A stretch of DNA of 64,000 nt, from positions 3,169-67,168 of the forward strand of contig DAONET010000011.1 of the NCBI GenBank assembly GCA_035403225.1, written 5' to 3'. Each line of letters begins with the position of its first letter. The first letter of the stretch is position 1. Position numbers and translations under genes: made by a program. The DNA comes from DAIRDK01 sp035403225. Its GTDB lineage: Bacteria > Bacteroidota > Bacteroidia > Bacteroidales > FEN-979. This document shows positions 55,063 to 63,740 of this stretch, one piece after another. Under the pieces are notes generated by a model. That model saw only the letters and a program-made list of their open reading frames with translations, did not search any database and had not been told where the DNA came from.

Positions 55063-56580
55063 TCAGGAGATCATTCGTAAAATTTCCTCGACATATTTTC
55101 GGTCGTTGGATAACCGGGGCACTTTGTTTTGTCCGCCCAGTTTCCCTTTCGATTTCAACCATTTGTAAAAAGTTCCCGCGGGAACCGGCCGGATGATGGG
55201 TTCCTGAAGCATGAGTCCCCGGTACCGTTTGGCCTCGTAATCTGAGTTGACCGACTTCAACGCACCGTCAAAGATCCGGGTGAATTCGGCCAGATCGGCA
55301 GGAGGAGTGGCAAACTCAATCAGCCATTCGTGAGCTCCCCGTTTGTTTTCGGAAAGATAAACCGGGGCGGCGGTGTACTCTTTGACCGTTGTGTTGCATT
55401 TCTCACAAGCAATCGATAAAGCGCTTTCGGCATTATCCACGATCAGCTCCTCGCCAAACGCATTGATGAAATTGCGGGTGCGGCCGGTAATGCGGATGCG
55501 GAACGGATTCAGCGAGGTAAATACCACAGTGTCGCCGATGATATACCTCCACAACCCGGCATTCGTCGAGATGACCAGTGCATATTGTACGCCGGTTTCC
55601 ACCTCTGAAAGCATCCGTGTTTGGGGATCCTCTTTCCCCCATTCATCCATCGGAATAAACTCGTAGTAGATTCCGTAATCCAACATCAGCAGCATGTCAT
55701 CGGCCTTATCACGGTCCTGAATGCCAAAAAAGCCCTCCGATGCATTATACGTTTCCAGGTAGGTGACCTGGTCGGAAGGGAACAGCTTTTTAAACTGTTC
55801 CCGGTAGGGAGCAAAACTGACTCCTCCGTGCATAAATAACTCAAAGTCGGGCCACACTTCTATCAGGTTGCTTTTCCCCGATATCTCTAAAACCCGGTTG
55901 AAAAGAAGCAACACCCACGACGGAACGCCTGAAATAGTCGTCACATCATGTGTCATGGTGACTTTGGCCATCTCTTCGATCTTGTTCTCCCATTCATCCA
56001 TCAGGGCGATGGAGAGGTCGGGAGTCCGCCGGAGCTCGGCCCAGAAGGGAAGATTGCTGATGATGATGGCCGACAGGTCGCCCTGATAGATATACTCTTC
56101 GGTTCCTACCTCCATCACCTTTCTCGAACCTCCCATGGCAATGCTTTTCCCGGTAAAGATCTTGGTCACCGGGTGGTTGTTGCAATAAAACGACAAAAGA
56201 TCTTTGCCGCCTTTCATATGGCACTCTTCGATAGCTTCCTGGCTCACCGGGATGAACTTGCTTTTATCAGAGGTAGTGCCTGAGGATTTGGCAAACCATT
56301 TGATGTCGGTCGGCCACAAGACATTCTTTTCCCCTTTCATCAGCCGGTCAATCCAAGGCTTCAGACTGTTGTAATCGTTCAACGGAACCCGGCTTCTGTA
56401 TTCTTCCGGAGACTGGATTGAGGTATATCCGAAACGGGTCCCCCATTCCGTCGATCGGGCGGTCTGGATCAGCTTGCGAAACAGGTCCTGTTGAACTTCA
56501 ATCGGATATTTGATAAAAAGCTCAATCTGATGGATCCGTTGTTTCATCAACCATGAGAGAACGGTATTGATTAGCTCCAT
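55063..56580 (-). CDS. GH3 family protein
   Basis: GH3 auxin-promoter-type acyl-adenylate/thioester family protein of 505 aa, common in Bacteroidota and of unknown substrate. Seen: FAKSSGTTSDKSKFIPVSQEAI (phosphate-binding loop), IAMGGSRKVMEVG, LETYNASEGFFGIQDRD (adenylation motif) and LWRYIIGDTVVFTSLNPFRIRITGRTRNFINAFGEEL. In plants GH3 enzymes join amino acids to hormones; the bacterial role is not established. Transcription may start at a -7 element at 56606-56613. Confidence 0.93.
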   Translation of the reverse strand: MELINTVLSWLMKQRIHQIELFIKYPIEVQQDLFRKLIQTARSTEWGTRFGYTSIQSPEEYRSRVPLNDYNSLKPWIDRLMKGEKNVLWPTDIKWFAKSSGTTSDKSKFIPVSQEAIEECHMKGGKDLLSFYCNNHPVTKIFTGKSIAMGGSRKVMEVGTEEYIYQGDLSAIIISNLPFWAELRRTPDLSIALMDEWENKIEEMAKVTMTHDVTTISGVPSWVLLLFNRVLEISGKSNLIEVWPDFELFMHGGVSFAPYREQFKKLFPSDQVTYLETYNASEGFFGIQDRDKADDMLLMLDYGIYYEFIPMDEWGKEDPQTRMLSEVETGVQYALVISTNAGLWRYIIGDTVVFTSLNPFRIRITGRTRNFINAFGEELIVDNAESALSIACEKCNTTVKEYTAAPVYLSENKRGAHEWLIEFATPPADLAEFTRIFDGALKSVNSDYEAKRYRGLMLQEPIIRPVPAGTFYKWLKSKGKLGGQNKVPRLSNDRKYVEEILRMIS

Positions 56581-56605
56581 TTGATCAGTTTTTAATTGGG
56601 CAGTT

Positions 56606-56613
56606 CAAATGTA
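56606..56613 (-). promoter_or_regulatory. -7 element for the GH3 gene
   Basis: Minus-strand TACATTTG (plus CAAATGTA) matches TAnnTTTG, 25 bp before the GH3 ATG. No spaced -33 TTTG. Confidence 0.4.
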
Positions 56614-56807
56614 CGATATCCTCCGGAACCTTGTGTTCTTTCATTTTTTCAGAAAAATAAGGAACATAACGTTACCCCAATAATCCAAAACGTTAACAGT
56701 CTGCACTCCCATAACATTTTCTCCAAGGATCCAGCATATCCAAATGGCTTGTTTTCGTAAACAAATCTATCTTTTTCACGGAAAATGAATAAATTTTATA
56801 AAAACAT

Positions 56808-56838
56808 TTTGAAAAACGCCTAAAATGTTGTAGGTTTG
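56808..56838 (+). promoter_or_regulatory. Full Bacteroidota promoter of ackA
   Basis: TTTG at 56808-56811, a 19-bp spacer and TAGGTTTG at 56831-56838 match the consensus TTTG-N19-TAnnTTTG. Transcription would start near 56844, giving a 5' leader of about 77 nt before the ATG. Confidence 0.68.
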
Positions 56839-56920
56839 CATGACCTAACAAATCATCAGTTAACATAAACCTAATATTTTTCAGTTCACTCAAAATACTC
56901 ACCAACTATTCACGAAAAAA

Positions 56921-58138
56921 ATGAAAATTCTCGTTTTGAATTGTGGAAGTTCTTCCATAAAATACCAAGTTATTAGTGTTGAAAACAATACGGAACTTCT
57001 TGCCAAGGGTTTGCTGGATCGTATCGGGATTCAGAACAGCCAGTTGAACCACCAGGTTCCCGGGAAAGAATCCTACAAAATCACCCGTGATATTTCTGAT
57101 CATCAGGAAGGCATTCACCTCATCCTCGATACTTTGAAAGACCCTCAGGTTGGTGTCATCAGCGACATCTCCGAAATCGGGGCTGTCGGTCACCGCGTTG
57201 CCCACGGCGGAGAATTTTTCACCTGCAGTGTTCGCGTTGACGAGAAAGCCAAACACGATATTGAAACGCTTTGCGAGTTGGCTCCGCTTCATAACCCGGC
57301 GAACCTCAAGGGAATTGAAAGTATCGAAAAGGTGCTGCCGAAAGTGCCCCAGGTGGCCGTCTTCGACACCAGTTTCCACCAGACAATGCCCGCCTATTCG
57401 TACCTCTATCCCATTCCTTACGAATACTACGAAAAACATAAAATCCGCCGGTATGGTTTCCACGGCACTTCTCATAAGTATGTTGCCATGAAAGCCTGCC
57501 GTTTCCTGACAAAAGATTTCTCACAGGCCAAGGTCATCACCTGCCATCTCGGGAACGGTTCTTCCATCGCCGCTATCTCCAACGGAAAATCCATGGATAC
57601 CTCCATGGGCTTCACCCCGCTGGAAGGACTGATGATGGGCACCCGCAGCGGGGATGTTGATCTCGGCGTTCTCCTGTATATCGCCGAAAAAGAAAATCTT
57701 TCCATTAAAGATACCAATACCCTATTTAATAAACAGAGCGGGATTTCAGGAATCTCTGGGATTTCCTACGACATGCGTGATGTGGAAATGGCCGCACACA
57801 ATGGAAATGAACGGGCCCAACTGGCTATCGACATGTATGCTTACCGCGTGAAGAAATATATCGGTGCTTATGTCGCTGCCATGGGTGGTGTGGATGTTAT
57901 CGTGATGACAGGCGGTATTGGCGAAAATGATTGTGATACCCGTCAAAAAATTCTCGAAGGCATGGAATTCATGGGAATTGATTTTGATCCGGCCAGAAAC
58001 GAGAATGTCAGAGGCAGGGAAGTAATCCTTACCCGTCCCGGTTCAAAAGTTGTGGCCATGGTCATGCCGACAAACGAAGAACTGGTAATCGCTATGGATA
58101 CCTACAACATTGTCAATAACGCTCAATTGAAAATCTGA
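56921..58138 (+). CDS. ackA: Acetate kinase
   Basis: Interconverts acetyl phosphate + ADP and acetate + ATP, the last step of acetate fermentation. The 405 aa contain the complete ASKHA-type set: VLNCGSSSIKYQV, AVGHRVAHGGEFFTCSV, AVFDTSFHQTMP, YGFHGTSHKYVA, THLGNGSS-type motif (CHLGNGSSIAAISNGKSMDTSMGF) and GLMMGTRSGDVD. Phosphotransacetylase (pta), usually next to ackA, is absent from both flanks. A response regulator gene starts 31 bp downstream and may share the transcript. Confidence 0.98.
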   Translation: MKILVLNCGSSSIKYQVISVENNTELLAKGLLDRIGIQNSQLNHQVPGKESYKITRDISDHQEGIHLILDTLKDPQVGVISDISEIGAVGHRVAHGGEFFTCSVRVDEKAKHDIETLCELAPLHNPANLKGIESIEKVLPKVPQVAVFDTSFHQTMPAYSYLYPIPYEYYEKHKIRRYGFHGTSHKYVAMKACRFLTKDFSQAKVITCHLGNGSSIAAISNGKSMDTSMGFTPLEGLMMGTRSGDVDLGVLLYIAEKENLSIKDTNTLFNKQSGISGISGISYDMRDVEMAAHNGNERAQLAIDMYAYRVKKYIGAYVAAMGGVDVIVMTGGIGENDCDTRQKILEGMEFMGIDFDPARNENVRGREVILTRPGSKVVAMVMPTNEELVIAMDTYNIVNNAQLKI

Positions 58139-58169
58139 TAACAGATCGTATTCACCAAAACACCTCGCC

Positions 58170-59141
58170 ATGTCAGCAATCAGCATCTATCTCATCGAAG
58201 ATGAGTTGATCCTCGCTCATGATCTGAAAGCAAAACTGACCGATTACGGTTATGAGATCATGGGTATTGATACCAAAGGGGAAACAGCGGTTGAAAATAT
58301 CCTTAAACTCAAGGAGCAAAACCGCCAACCGGATATCGCCATCGTAGATGTCAAACTTGCAGGCAGCATGGACGGGATTGAAGCGGCCAAGATCCTGACT
58401 GAATCAACCACCTGCGGCGTGATCTTCCTTACTTCTCTCAACAGAACGGAAGTCTTCAATAAATCGTTCTCGCTGAAACCTTACGCCTACCTTTTTAAAC
58501 CCGTTGATATCGATCAGATCCGGGCTTCCATCGAGGTTGCCAATTACCAACGTCTCCTCGAGCTTACCAACGAAAAAATCATCCAGGAGCTTAAAAACGA
58601 GATCACCCAGCGCAAACAGGCGGAGAAAGAGAAAAATCAACGTCTGCAGGAACGTATCCGCGCTGAACAACGAGTTAACGTGCTCCTGAAGCAGAAACAC
58701 CAGATGGAACTTGACCTGATCAACCGGGAACTGGCGACTTCCTCGATCTTTATCTCTCAAAAGAACAAGATCATCGGACTTATCCGGAAAGATATCAACC
58801 GGCTGCTGAAGGGAGGGAAAACCATCACCCGTACCGATATCACCAATGTATTGAACACCATCGACGAAAACGTGAAGTTCGATAACGACTGGTACCGGAT
58901 CAAGGCTCATTTCGAAAAGATCCACCCGGGATTCTTCGAACGTCTACGCCAGAAGTTCCCGCAGCTGACACCGACAGACCATAAACTCTGTGCCCTGCTC
59001 CGGATGAATCTCAGCACCAAAGAAATATCACATATCCTGAAGATCACGGCGCCGAGCACCGAAATCTCCAGGATACGCCTGAGGAAAAAATTAAATCTCG
59101 ATAAAGGAATTAACCTTACGCAGTATATCTGCAATATTTAG
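58170..59141 (+). CDS. Response regulator: receiver, coiled coil, LuxR-like HTH
   Basis: Regulator of 323 aa. Receiver domain 1-130 with acidic residues E10/D11, phospho-acceptor D60 (IAIVDVKLAG) and lysine in YLFKPVDID. A long charged coiled coil at about 135-205 (ITQRKQAEKEKNQRLQERIRAEQRV) leads to a C-terminal region ending in FPQLTPTDHKLCALLRMNLSTKEISHILKI, a helix-turn-helix like that at the ends of Bacteroidota TPR or Y_Y_Y sensor proteins. Fusion of that end directly to a receiver is not the common NarL, OmpR or LytTR layout. No kinase is adjacent. The stop overlaps the convergent YebC gene by 4 bp. Confidence 0.88.
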   Translation: MSAISIYLIEDELILAHDLKAKLTDYGYEIMGIDTKGETAVENILKLKEQNRQPDIAIVDVKLAGSMDGIEAAKILTESTTCGVIFLTSLNRTEVFNKSFSLKPYAYLFKPVDIDQIRASIEVANYQRLLELTNEKIIQELKNEITQRKQAEKEKNQRLQERIRAEQRVNVLLKQKHQMELDLINRELATSSIFISQKNKIIGLIRKDINRLLKGGKTITRTDITNVLNTIDENVKFDNDWYRIKAHFEKIHPGFFERLRQKFPQLTPTDHKLCALLRMNLSTKEISHILKITAPSTEISRIRLRKKLNLDKGINLTQYICNI

Positions 59142-59872
59142 TCCATCAACTCATCGGTCAGCGTGAGGTTATGGAAGACATTGGTGACGTCTTCATCATC
59201 CTCGATCACTTCAATAAGTCTCAGTACTTTCCTGGCAGCATCCACGTCAAGGGTTTCTGTTGATTTGGGGATTCTTTGCAGTTCGGCGTTTTCGGGCTCG
59301 ATCTTCAATTGTTCCAGCTTTTTCAGCATGTTTCCGAAATCTTCCATGGCTGTCGTGATGGTGAATACATCATCTTCCAGCACGATATCTTCAGCGCCTG
59401 CATCGATGACTTCCATCTCAAACTCTTCCTGGTTCAGGGTTCCTTTGGGAATTTCGAAGACACCTTTCCGGTCAAAGAGATAGCTGAGCGATCCGTTTTT
59501 ACCTAATTCCCCGCCGTGTTTTCCGAAATAAGCGCGTACATTGCTTACGGTTCGCTGGGGATTATCTGTCGTTGCTTCCACAAAAATGGCGATACCGTGA
59601 GGGCCTTTGCCTTCATAGGTAAGCTCAACCAGCGCAGCAGCATCTTTATCAGCACCCTTGCTGATGGCACGCTGAATATTGTCTTTGGGCATACTTGCGC
59701 CCTTTGCATTCGAAATGGCAAGCCGAAGCCTCGGGTTACCGTCGGGATCTGCTCCACCCTCTTTCACTGCAATGGTAATATCTTTAATGATCTTTGAAAA
59801 GATCTTGGAACGCTTGGCATCAAGAGCTCCTTTTTTCCGCTTGATGGTTGACCATTTATTGTGTCCTGACAT
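59138..59872 (-). CDS. YebC/PmpR family regulator (TACO1 family)
   Basis: Cytoplasmic protein of 244 aa. Starts MSGHNKWSTIKRKKGALDAKRSKIFSKIIKDITIAVKEGGADPDGNPRLR, a family hallmark, followed by NAKGASMPKDNIQRAI, TYEGKGPHGIAIFVEATTDN and a C-terminal LRLIEVIEDDEDVTNVFHN. Members bind DNA as regulators or help ribosomes through polyproline stretches. A -7 element precedes it at 59925-59932. It converges on the response-regulator gene with a 4-bp overlap of stop codons (TTAG). Confidence 0.97.
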   Translation of the reverse strand: MSGHNKWSTIKRKKGALDAKRSKIFSKIIKDITIAVKEGGADPDGNPRLRLAISNAKGASMPKDNIQRAISKGADKDAAALVELTYEGKGPHGIAIFVEATTDNPQRTVSNVRAYFGKHGGELGKNGSLSYLFDRKGVFEIPKGTLNQEEFEMEVIDAGAEDIVLEDDVFTITTAMEDFGNMLKKLEQLKIEPENAELQRIPKSTETLDVDAARKVLRLIEVIEDDEDVTNVFHNLTLTDELMD

Positions 59873-59924
59873 ATAACTGGAATTGATTAGTACTAAAGAA
59901 TCTGATTCGTCGGAATTTGACCTG

Positions 59925-59932
59925 CAAAATTA
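59925..59932 (-). promoter_or_regulatory. -7 element for yebC-like gene
   Basis: Minus-strand TAATTTTG (plus CAAAATTA), 52 bp before the ATG at 59872. No -33 TTTG at the right distance. Confidence 0.4.
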
Positions 59933-59955
59933 AATATTTTCCCCAAAAAATCTGC

Positions 59956-59963
59956 TACCTTTG
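59956..59963 (+). promoter_or_regulatory. -7 element for the Ig-like lipoprotein gene
   Basis: TACCTTTG lies 15 bp before the ATG at 59979, implying a very short leader. It is only 23 bp from the divergent yebC element, so the two promoters are back to back. Confidence 0.45.
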
Positions 59964-59978
59964 GCCAGAAAATACTGA

Positions 59979-61700
59979 ATGATCTTGCGAAAACACGATT
60001 CATACCTGGTCTTACTTTTTATCCCTCTCATTTTCTTCCTGACGCAGTGTGCCAATGTCGGCAGCCCGGAAGGAGGAAAAAAAGACATTATCCCTCCGGC
60101 GGTCACTACCTGTAATCCGCCTAACCATTCAACTCACTTCAAAGGTAAAAATATTTATATCGAATTTGATGAATTTGTTAATGCGGAAACTTCCGGCGAT
60201 AAAATCCTCATCTCTCCACCCGTTGACAAAGCTCCTGATTACCGTTTAAGAGGGAAAACACTCATCGTTTCGTTCGACGATTCCCTGCACCCCAATACGA
60301 CTTATTCCATCGATTTTGGTAAATCGATCACGGATATTACAGAGAATAATGTCCTGCCAGATTTTCGTTATGCTTTCTCCACTGGCGATGTACTTGATTC
60401 GCTCTCTGTCACCGGGGCCGTCACCGACGCCTTCACCACCCTGCCGGTCAAAGATGTGTTGGTCATGCTTTACCCTTCGCAGAACGACACCATTCCGGCC
60501 GATTCGATGCCCGTGAGGATGAAACCTTTTTTCATGACCAGAACCGGGGAAGATGGACGTTTTTCACTCACGAACCTGGCGCCGGGTATGTACAGGATCT
60601 TCGCCCTTTCAGACAAAACCGGCGACCTGCTGTACAACACCTTGGGAGAATCGATCGCCTTCGCTGATTTCCTCATCTCCCCGTGGTACGAAAAACCGGT
60701 AACTGTTGATACCTCCTCCCGGCCTGATTCCACACTCCCTGCACCCGTCACACCCAGCCCGGTAAAACTGAGAATGTACGAACCGAAAGATTCGACAGTG
60801 ACACTGGATAAAGCTTTTTTGTCCCGTGACCGGATGGCTTCCCTGGTGTTTAGTTTCGCACCGAAGCAATTGCATATCGTCCCCCTGAATGTTGATTCCC
60901 TTACCCGCTGTTTTCTCATGGAACCGAATGCAGCAGGAGACACCGTGACCCTTTGGTTCACAGGAGATCTGCCGGATTCGCTGTCGTTCAGAATTACGGC
61001 CGATAAAATGACTCCCGATACCATTTCCCTCCCCGTGATGAAACCATCACTCGGAAAAAAACCCAAAAAAGAAGAAGTGCAAAAAGGGTTCGATATCAGC
61101 CCGAATACCCGCGGTGGTGTATTGAATTATTTCAAATACGCGCTGGTTCTGACTTCTGCCATACCCATGAAAACTGCCAACCTCGGCGCGATTCGCCTGA
61201 TTGACGGAAACGACACCCTTTCGCCGGTATCTGCCATTGATTCGATCAAACGCAGGATCACGATAGAACATAAATGGATAGAAGGAAAAACTTACCAGGT
61301 CTTTATTCCCGATTCTGCCTTGATCAACGTTAACGGCGCAGCGAACGATACACTCCGTATCCCCGTAAAAGCAACCGAATTGAAAAACTATGCGAACCTG
61401 ACCCTCAATGTCGGAATCCCGTCAGATACTCCCCGGGTCATTGTTCAACTCCTTTCCGAAGATGAGAAAGTAGTCGAGGAACAAATGATCAATAAAACAG
61501 GGAGGATTAGTTTTAACTACCTCCTCCCTGCTAAATATAAAATCAAGGCTATCCTCGATCTAAACATGAACAACCGGTGGGATTCAGGTGATTATTTCCG
61601 ACATATCCAACCGGAAGCGGTATCCTATTTCCCACGAACCCTCGAACTCCGCGCAAACTGGGATGTTGAAGAAACCTGGGAACTGCTCACTATCGATTAG
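59979..61700 (+). CDS. Lipoprotein with Big_5-type Ig-like domain
   Basis: Predicted outer-membrane-associated lipoprotein of 573 aa. The signal peptide ends in FFLTQC (lipid Cys 24). The N-terminal mature region (SPEGGKKDIIPPAVTTCNPPNHSTHF, YIEFDEFVNAETS) is the Ig-like domain that Bacteroidota proteins of this type share. A carboxypeptidase-regulatory-like segment follows (TGAVTDAFTTLPVKDVLVMLYP, GRFSLTNLAPGMYRIFALSDKTGD). The C-terminal part (YLLPAKYKIKAILDLNMNNRWDSGDYF) is the conserved end. Function unknown. Converges with the ArsR gene, sharing TTAG. Confidence 0.88.
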   Translation: MILRKHDSYLVLLFIPLIFFLTQCANVGSPEGGKKDIIPPAVTTCNPPNHSTHFKGKNIYIEFDEFVNAETSGDKILISPPVDKAPDYRLRGKTLIVSFDDSLHPNTTYSIDFGKSITDITENNVLPDFRYAFSTGDVLDSLSVTGAVTDAFTTLPVKDVLVMLYPSQNDTIPADSMPVRMKPFFMTRTGEDGRFSLTNLAPGMYRIFALSDKTGDLLYNTLGESIAFADFLISPWYEKPVTVDTSSRPDSTLPAPVTPSPVKLRMYEPKDSTVTLDKAFLSRDRMASLVFSFAPKQLHIVPLNVDSLTRCFLMEPNAAGDTVTLWFTGDLPDSLSFRITADKMTPDTISLPVMKPSLGKKPKKEEVQKGFDISPNTRGGVLNYFKYALVLTSAIPMKTANLGAIRLIDGNDTLSPVSAIDSIKRRITIEHKWIEGKTYQVFIPDSALINVNGAANDTLRIPVKATELKNYANLTLNVGIPSDTPRVIVQLLSEDEKVVEEQMINKTGRISFNYLLPAKYKIKAILDLNMNNRWDSGDYFRHIQPEAVSYFPRTLELRANWDVEETWELLTID

Positions 61701-61999
61701 TGAGAAGCGGTACAACGGTCAAGACATTCAATGATCTCTGTCAACCTGTTGTGTTTCAGAGAATAGAAGATCATTTTGCCTTCACGCTTCGACTCAAGCA
61801 ACCCTTTGTTTTTCAGTATGTTAAGATGATGTGAAGCAGAGGCTTGTTCAATGCCCAAGCGTTCATAAATTTCGGTTACTGTGAGACGTTTGTTGACCGT
61901 TAACAGGTCTACAACAGCAATTCTCATAGGATGAGCCATCGCTCTCAGCATGCTGGCAGCAATCTCCAGTTTCTCAAGTTGAAGTTGTTTCTTTTTCAT
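61697..61999 (-). CDS. ArsR-family transcriptional regulator
   Basis: Winged-helix repressor-like protein of 100 aa. Helix-turn-helix: EIYERLGIEQASASHHLNILKNKGLLESKREGKMIFYSLK. The N-terminal LRAMAHPMRIAVVDLL is the usual family start. No cysteine pair suited to metal sensing is seen (a single Cys near the end, LDRCTASH), so a metal signal is doubtful. Preceded by a full promoter (62031-62061). No transporter or metal-resistance gene is adjacent; the target is unknown. Confidence 0.95.
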   Translation of the reverse strand: MKKKQLQLEKLEIAASMLRAMAHPMRIAVVDLLTVNKRLTVTEIYERLGIEQASASHHLNILKNKGLLESKREGKMIFYSLKHNRLTEIIECLDRCTASH

Positions 62000-62030
62000 G
62001 ATAATTTACTTTGGTTATGTTTTAACGCCA

Positions 62031-62061
62031 CAAAGGTAATATAAAGTATAGCTTATTCAAA
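62031..62061 (-). promoter_or_regulatory. Full Bacteroidota promoter of the arsR-like gene
   Basis: On the minus strand TTTG (62061-62058), a 19-bp spacer and TACCTTTG (62038-62031) match TTTG-N19-TAnnTTTG. Transcription would begin near 62025, about 26 nt before the ATG at 61999. Confidence 0.68.
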
Positions 62062-62080
62062 TAAATATGTAAATGTATTT

Positions 62081-63724
62081 TCAAGATTTTTCAACAAATA
62101 ATGATCTGAATGTGAAAATCTTACTATCAAATAGTCCTTTATCGCTCATTTTAAGCGCCGGAATGACCAGCAATGACATGAAGGAAAGCGTCATGAAAGG
62201 CGCACGTAACGGGGTCCCAAGTGTTTTGGCCTGTCGGTCAAGATCCTGGTATTGTCCCGCCACCACATATCCGTCATTACCCGACATGATCCCGGCGAAC
62301 GGCATCGGGAGAATGTCTTCCCTGTCTCCGTCAACAACCGCTATTCCTCCTTTTTCACGAATGATCAGGTTGACAGCCCGGGCCAGCGAGATATCATCCA
62401 CCCCGACCGCCACTATATTATGACTGTCGTGGGCTACACAAGAGGCGATGGCTCCCCGTTTCAGCCCGAATCCCGAGATAAATCCTACAGCCGGTTGCGC
62501 CTGCCGGTAACGGTTCACCACCGTGATCTTGAGGATATCATTTTGGGTATCACTGACCACTTCGCCCTGATTGATCAGGGGTTCACGACTCTCATCGCCC
62601 GTGATGAGTTGCCCCTCACAGGTTCTGATGACACTGATGTTCCCCGTTCCGGCCGGAACGCGGAAAGACTCTTTCGTCACCGGCAAGGCCGAGAAGTGAT
62701 TAAAAGGTTTTTCTCCGGTCCCGGGAATGAGGCTTTGCCCATCACGTGCCACTGCTGTCCCGTTGACAAAGACCGATAACACCCGGAAGGAAGAAAGGTT
62801 GTCGACAACGACCAGATCTGCCGGATCACCCGGTTGGAGCAGACCGACATCCAAGTGATAATGCCGGACCGGGTTCAGGGTACAGCAACGAATCACCGAC
62901 ACAGGGTCATATCCTTTGCTGATCGCCCGTATGATCAACCGGTTGATATGACCTTCCACCAGATCATCCGGGTGCTTATCATCCGAACAAAACATCACCA
63001 TCGACGGATGGGTGGCGATCATCGGACAAAGATCATCGAAATTCCTCGCAGCGCTCCCTTCCCTGATGAGGATCTTCATACCGGCATCTGCTTTTTCAAG
63101 AGCTTCCTTCAGGGTGGAACATTCATGATCGGTGGAAATTCCCGCCATGATATAAGTATTCAGATCGGCGCCGGTAAGCCCGGGAGCATGCCCATCCACC
63201 GGTTTGCCGGCTTTCCGTGCGAACTCCAGTTTTTTCAGTACCTCCGGGTCATTGAACAACACACCCGGGTAATTCATCATCTCGGAAAGATACCCGATCT
63301 CTTTCATCCGGAGCAGTTCTTTTACCTCTCCGGAATCAATGGTAGCACCTGACGTCTCAAAAGCCGTAGCAGGCACGCACGACGGGGCTCCGAAACTGAA
63401 TTTAAAGGGCACCTTTTTGCCGTTGGCGATCATAAACCGGATGCCTTCCGTCCCCAAAACATTGGCTATCTCATGCGGGTCGGATACCGTGGCGACAGTA
63501 CCGTGAACCACCGCAAGCCGGGCAAATTCCGAGGGGATCAGCATGGAACTTTCGATATGAATGTGAGCATCGACCAGCCCCGGCACGATGTATTGATTTT
63601 CGCTTACCGGACACCGGTCTATGCGCGAGATCTTTCCGCGTTTCACCGTCACCTTTCCGCTGAAAATTTCCTTACCGACGACGTCAACGATGTTTCCTGA
63701 TAGTTGAAACGATGGTTCTTTCAT
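62081..63724 (-). CDS. ade: Adenine deaminase
   Basis: Metal-dependent hydrolase that converts adenine to hypoxanthine and ammonia, feeding the salvage step done by Hpt. The 547 aa carry the metal site IVPGLVDAHIHIESSML, VSDPHEIANVLG, KPVDGHAPGLTG, GISTDHECSTLKEAL and FCSDDKHPDDLVEGHINR, and the C-terminal AVGVDDISLARAVNLI with GIMSGNDGYVV. The ATG at 63724 fits the family start; an ATG at 63778 would overlap rlmN. It lies 16 bp after the rlmN stop. Confidence 0.96.
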   Translation of the reverse strand: MKEPSFQLSGNIVDVVGKEIFSGKVTVKRGKISRIDRCPVSENQYIVPGLVDAHIHIESSMLIPSEFARLAVVHGTVATVSDPHEIANVLGTEGIRFMIANGKKVPFKFSFGAPSCVPATAFETSGATIDSGEVKELLRMKEIGYLSEMMNYPGVLFNDPEVLKKLEFARKAGKPVDGHAPGLTGADLNTYIMAGISTDHECSTLKEALEKADAGMKILIREGSAARNFDDLCPMIATHPSMVMFCSDDKHPDDLVEGHINRLIIRAISKGYDPVSVIRCCTLNPVRHYHLDVGLLQPGDPADLVVVDNLSSFRVLSVFVNGTAVARDGQSLIPGTGEKPFNHFSALPVTKESFRVPAGTGNISVIRTCEGQLITGDESREPLINQGEVVSDTQNDILKITVVNRYRQAQPAVGFISGFGLKRGAIASCVAHDSHNIVAVGVDDISLARAVNLIIREKGGIAVVDGDREDILPMPFAGIMSGNDGYVVAGQYQDLDRQAKTLGTPLRAPFMTLSFMSLLVIPALKMSDKGLFDSKIFTFRSLFVEKS

Positions 63725-63740
63725 GGATGATATTTTGGTT

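Larger units (their letters stand above)
56581..56920. promoter_or_regulatory. Divergent intergenic region between GH3 and ackA
   Basis: 340 bp, AT-rich, without a recognised ORF. It holds the GH3 -7 element (56606-56613, minus) and a full ackA promoter (56808-56838). Apart from these I see no RNA gene, repeat or riboswitch-like conserved stem. Confidence 0.5.

Noticed and set aside
61499..61536. Terminator-like inverted repeat GGGAGGATTAGT ... CTACCTCCTCCC
   Set aside because: It lies inside the coding region of the Ig-like lipoprotein and has no T-tract.
61697..61999. Metal-sensing role for the ArsR-like regulator
   Set aside because: The expected metal-binding cysteine pair is absent and no metal transporter is adjacent.
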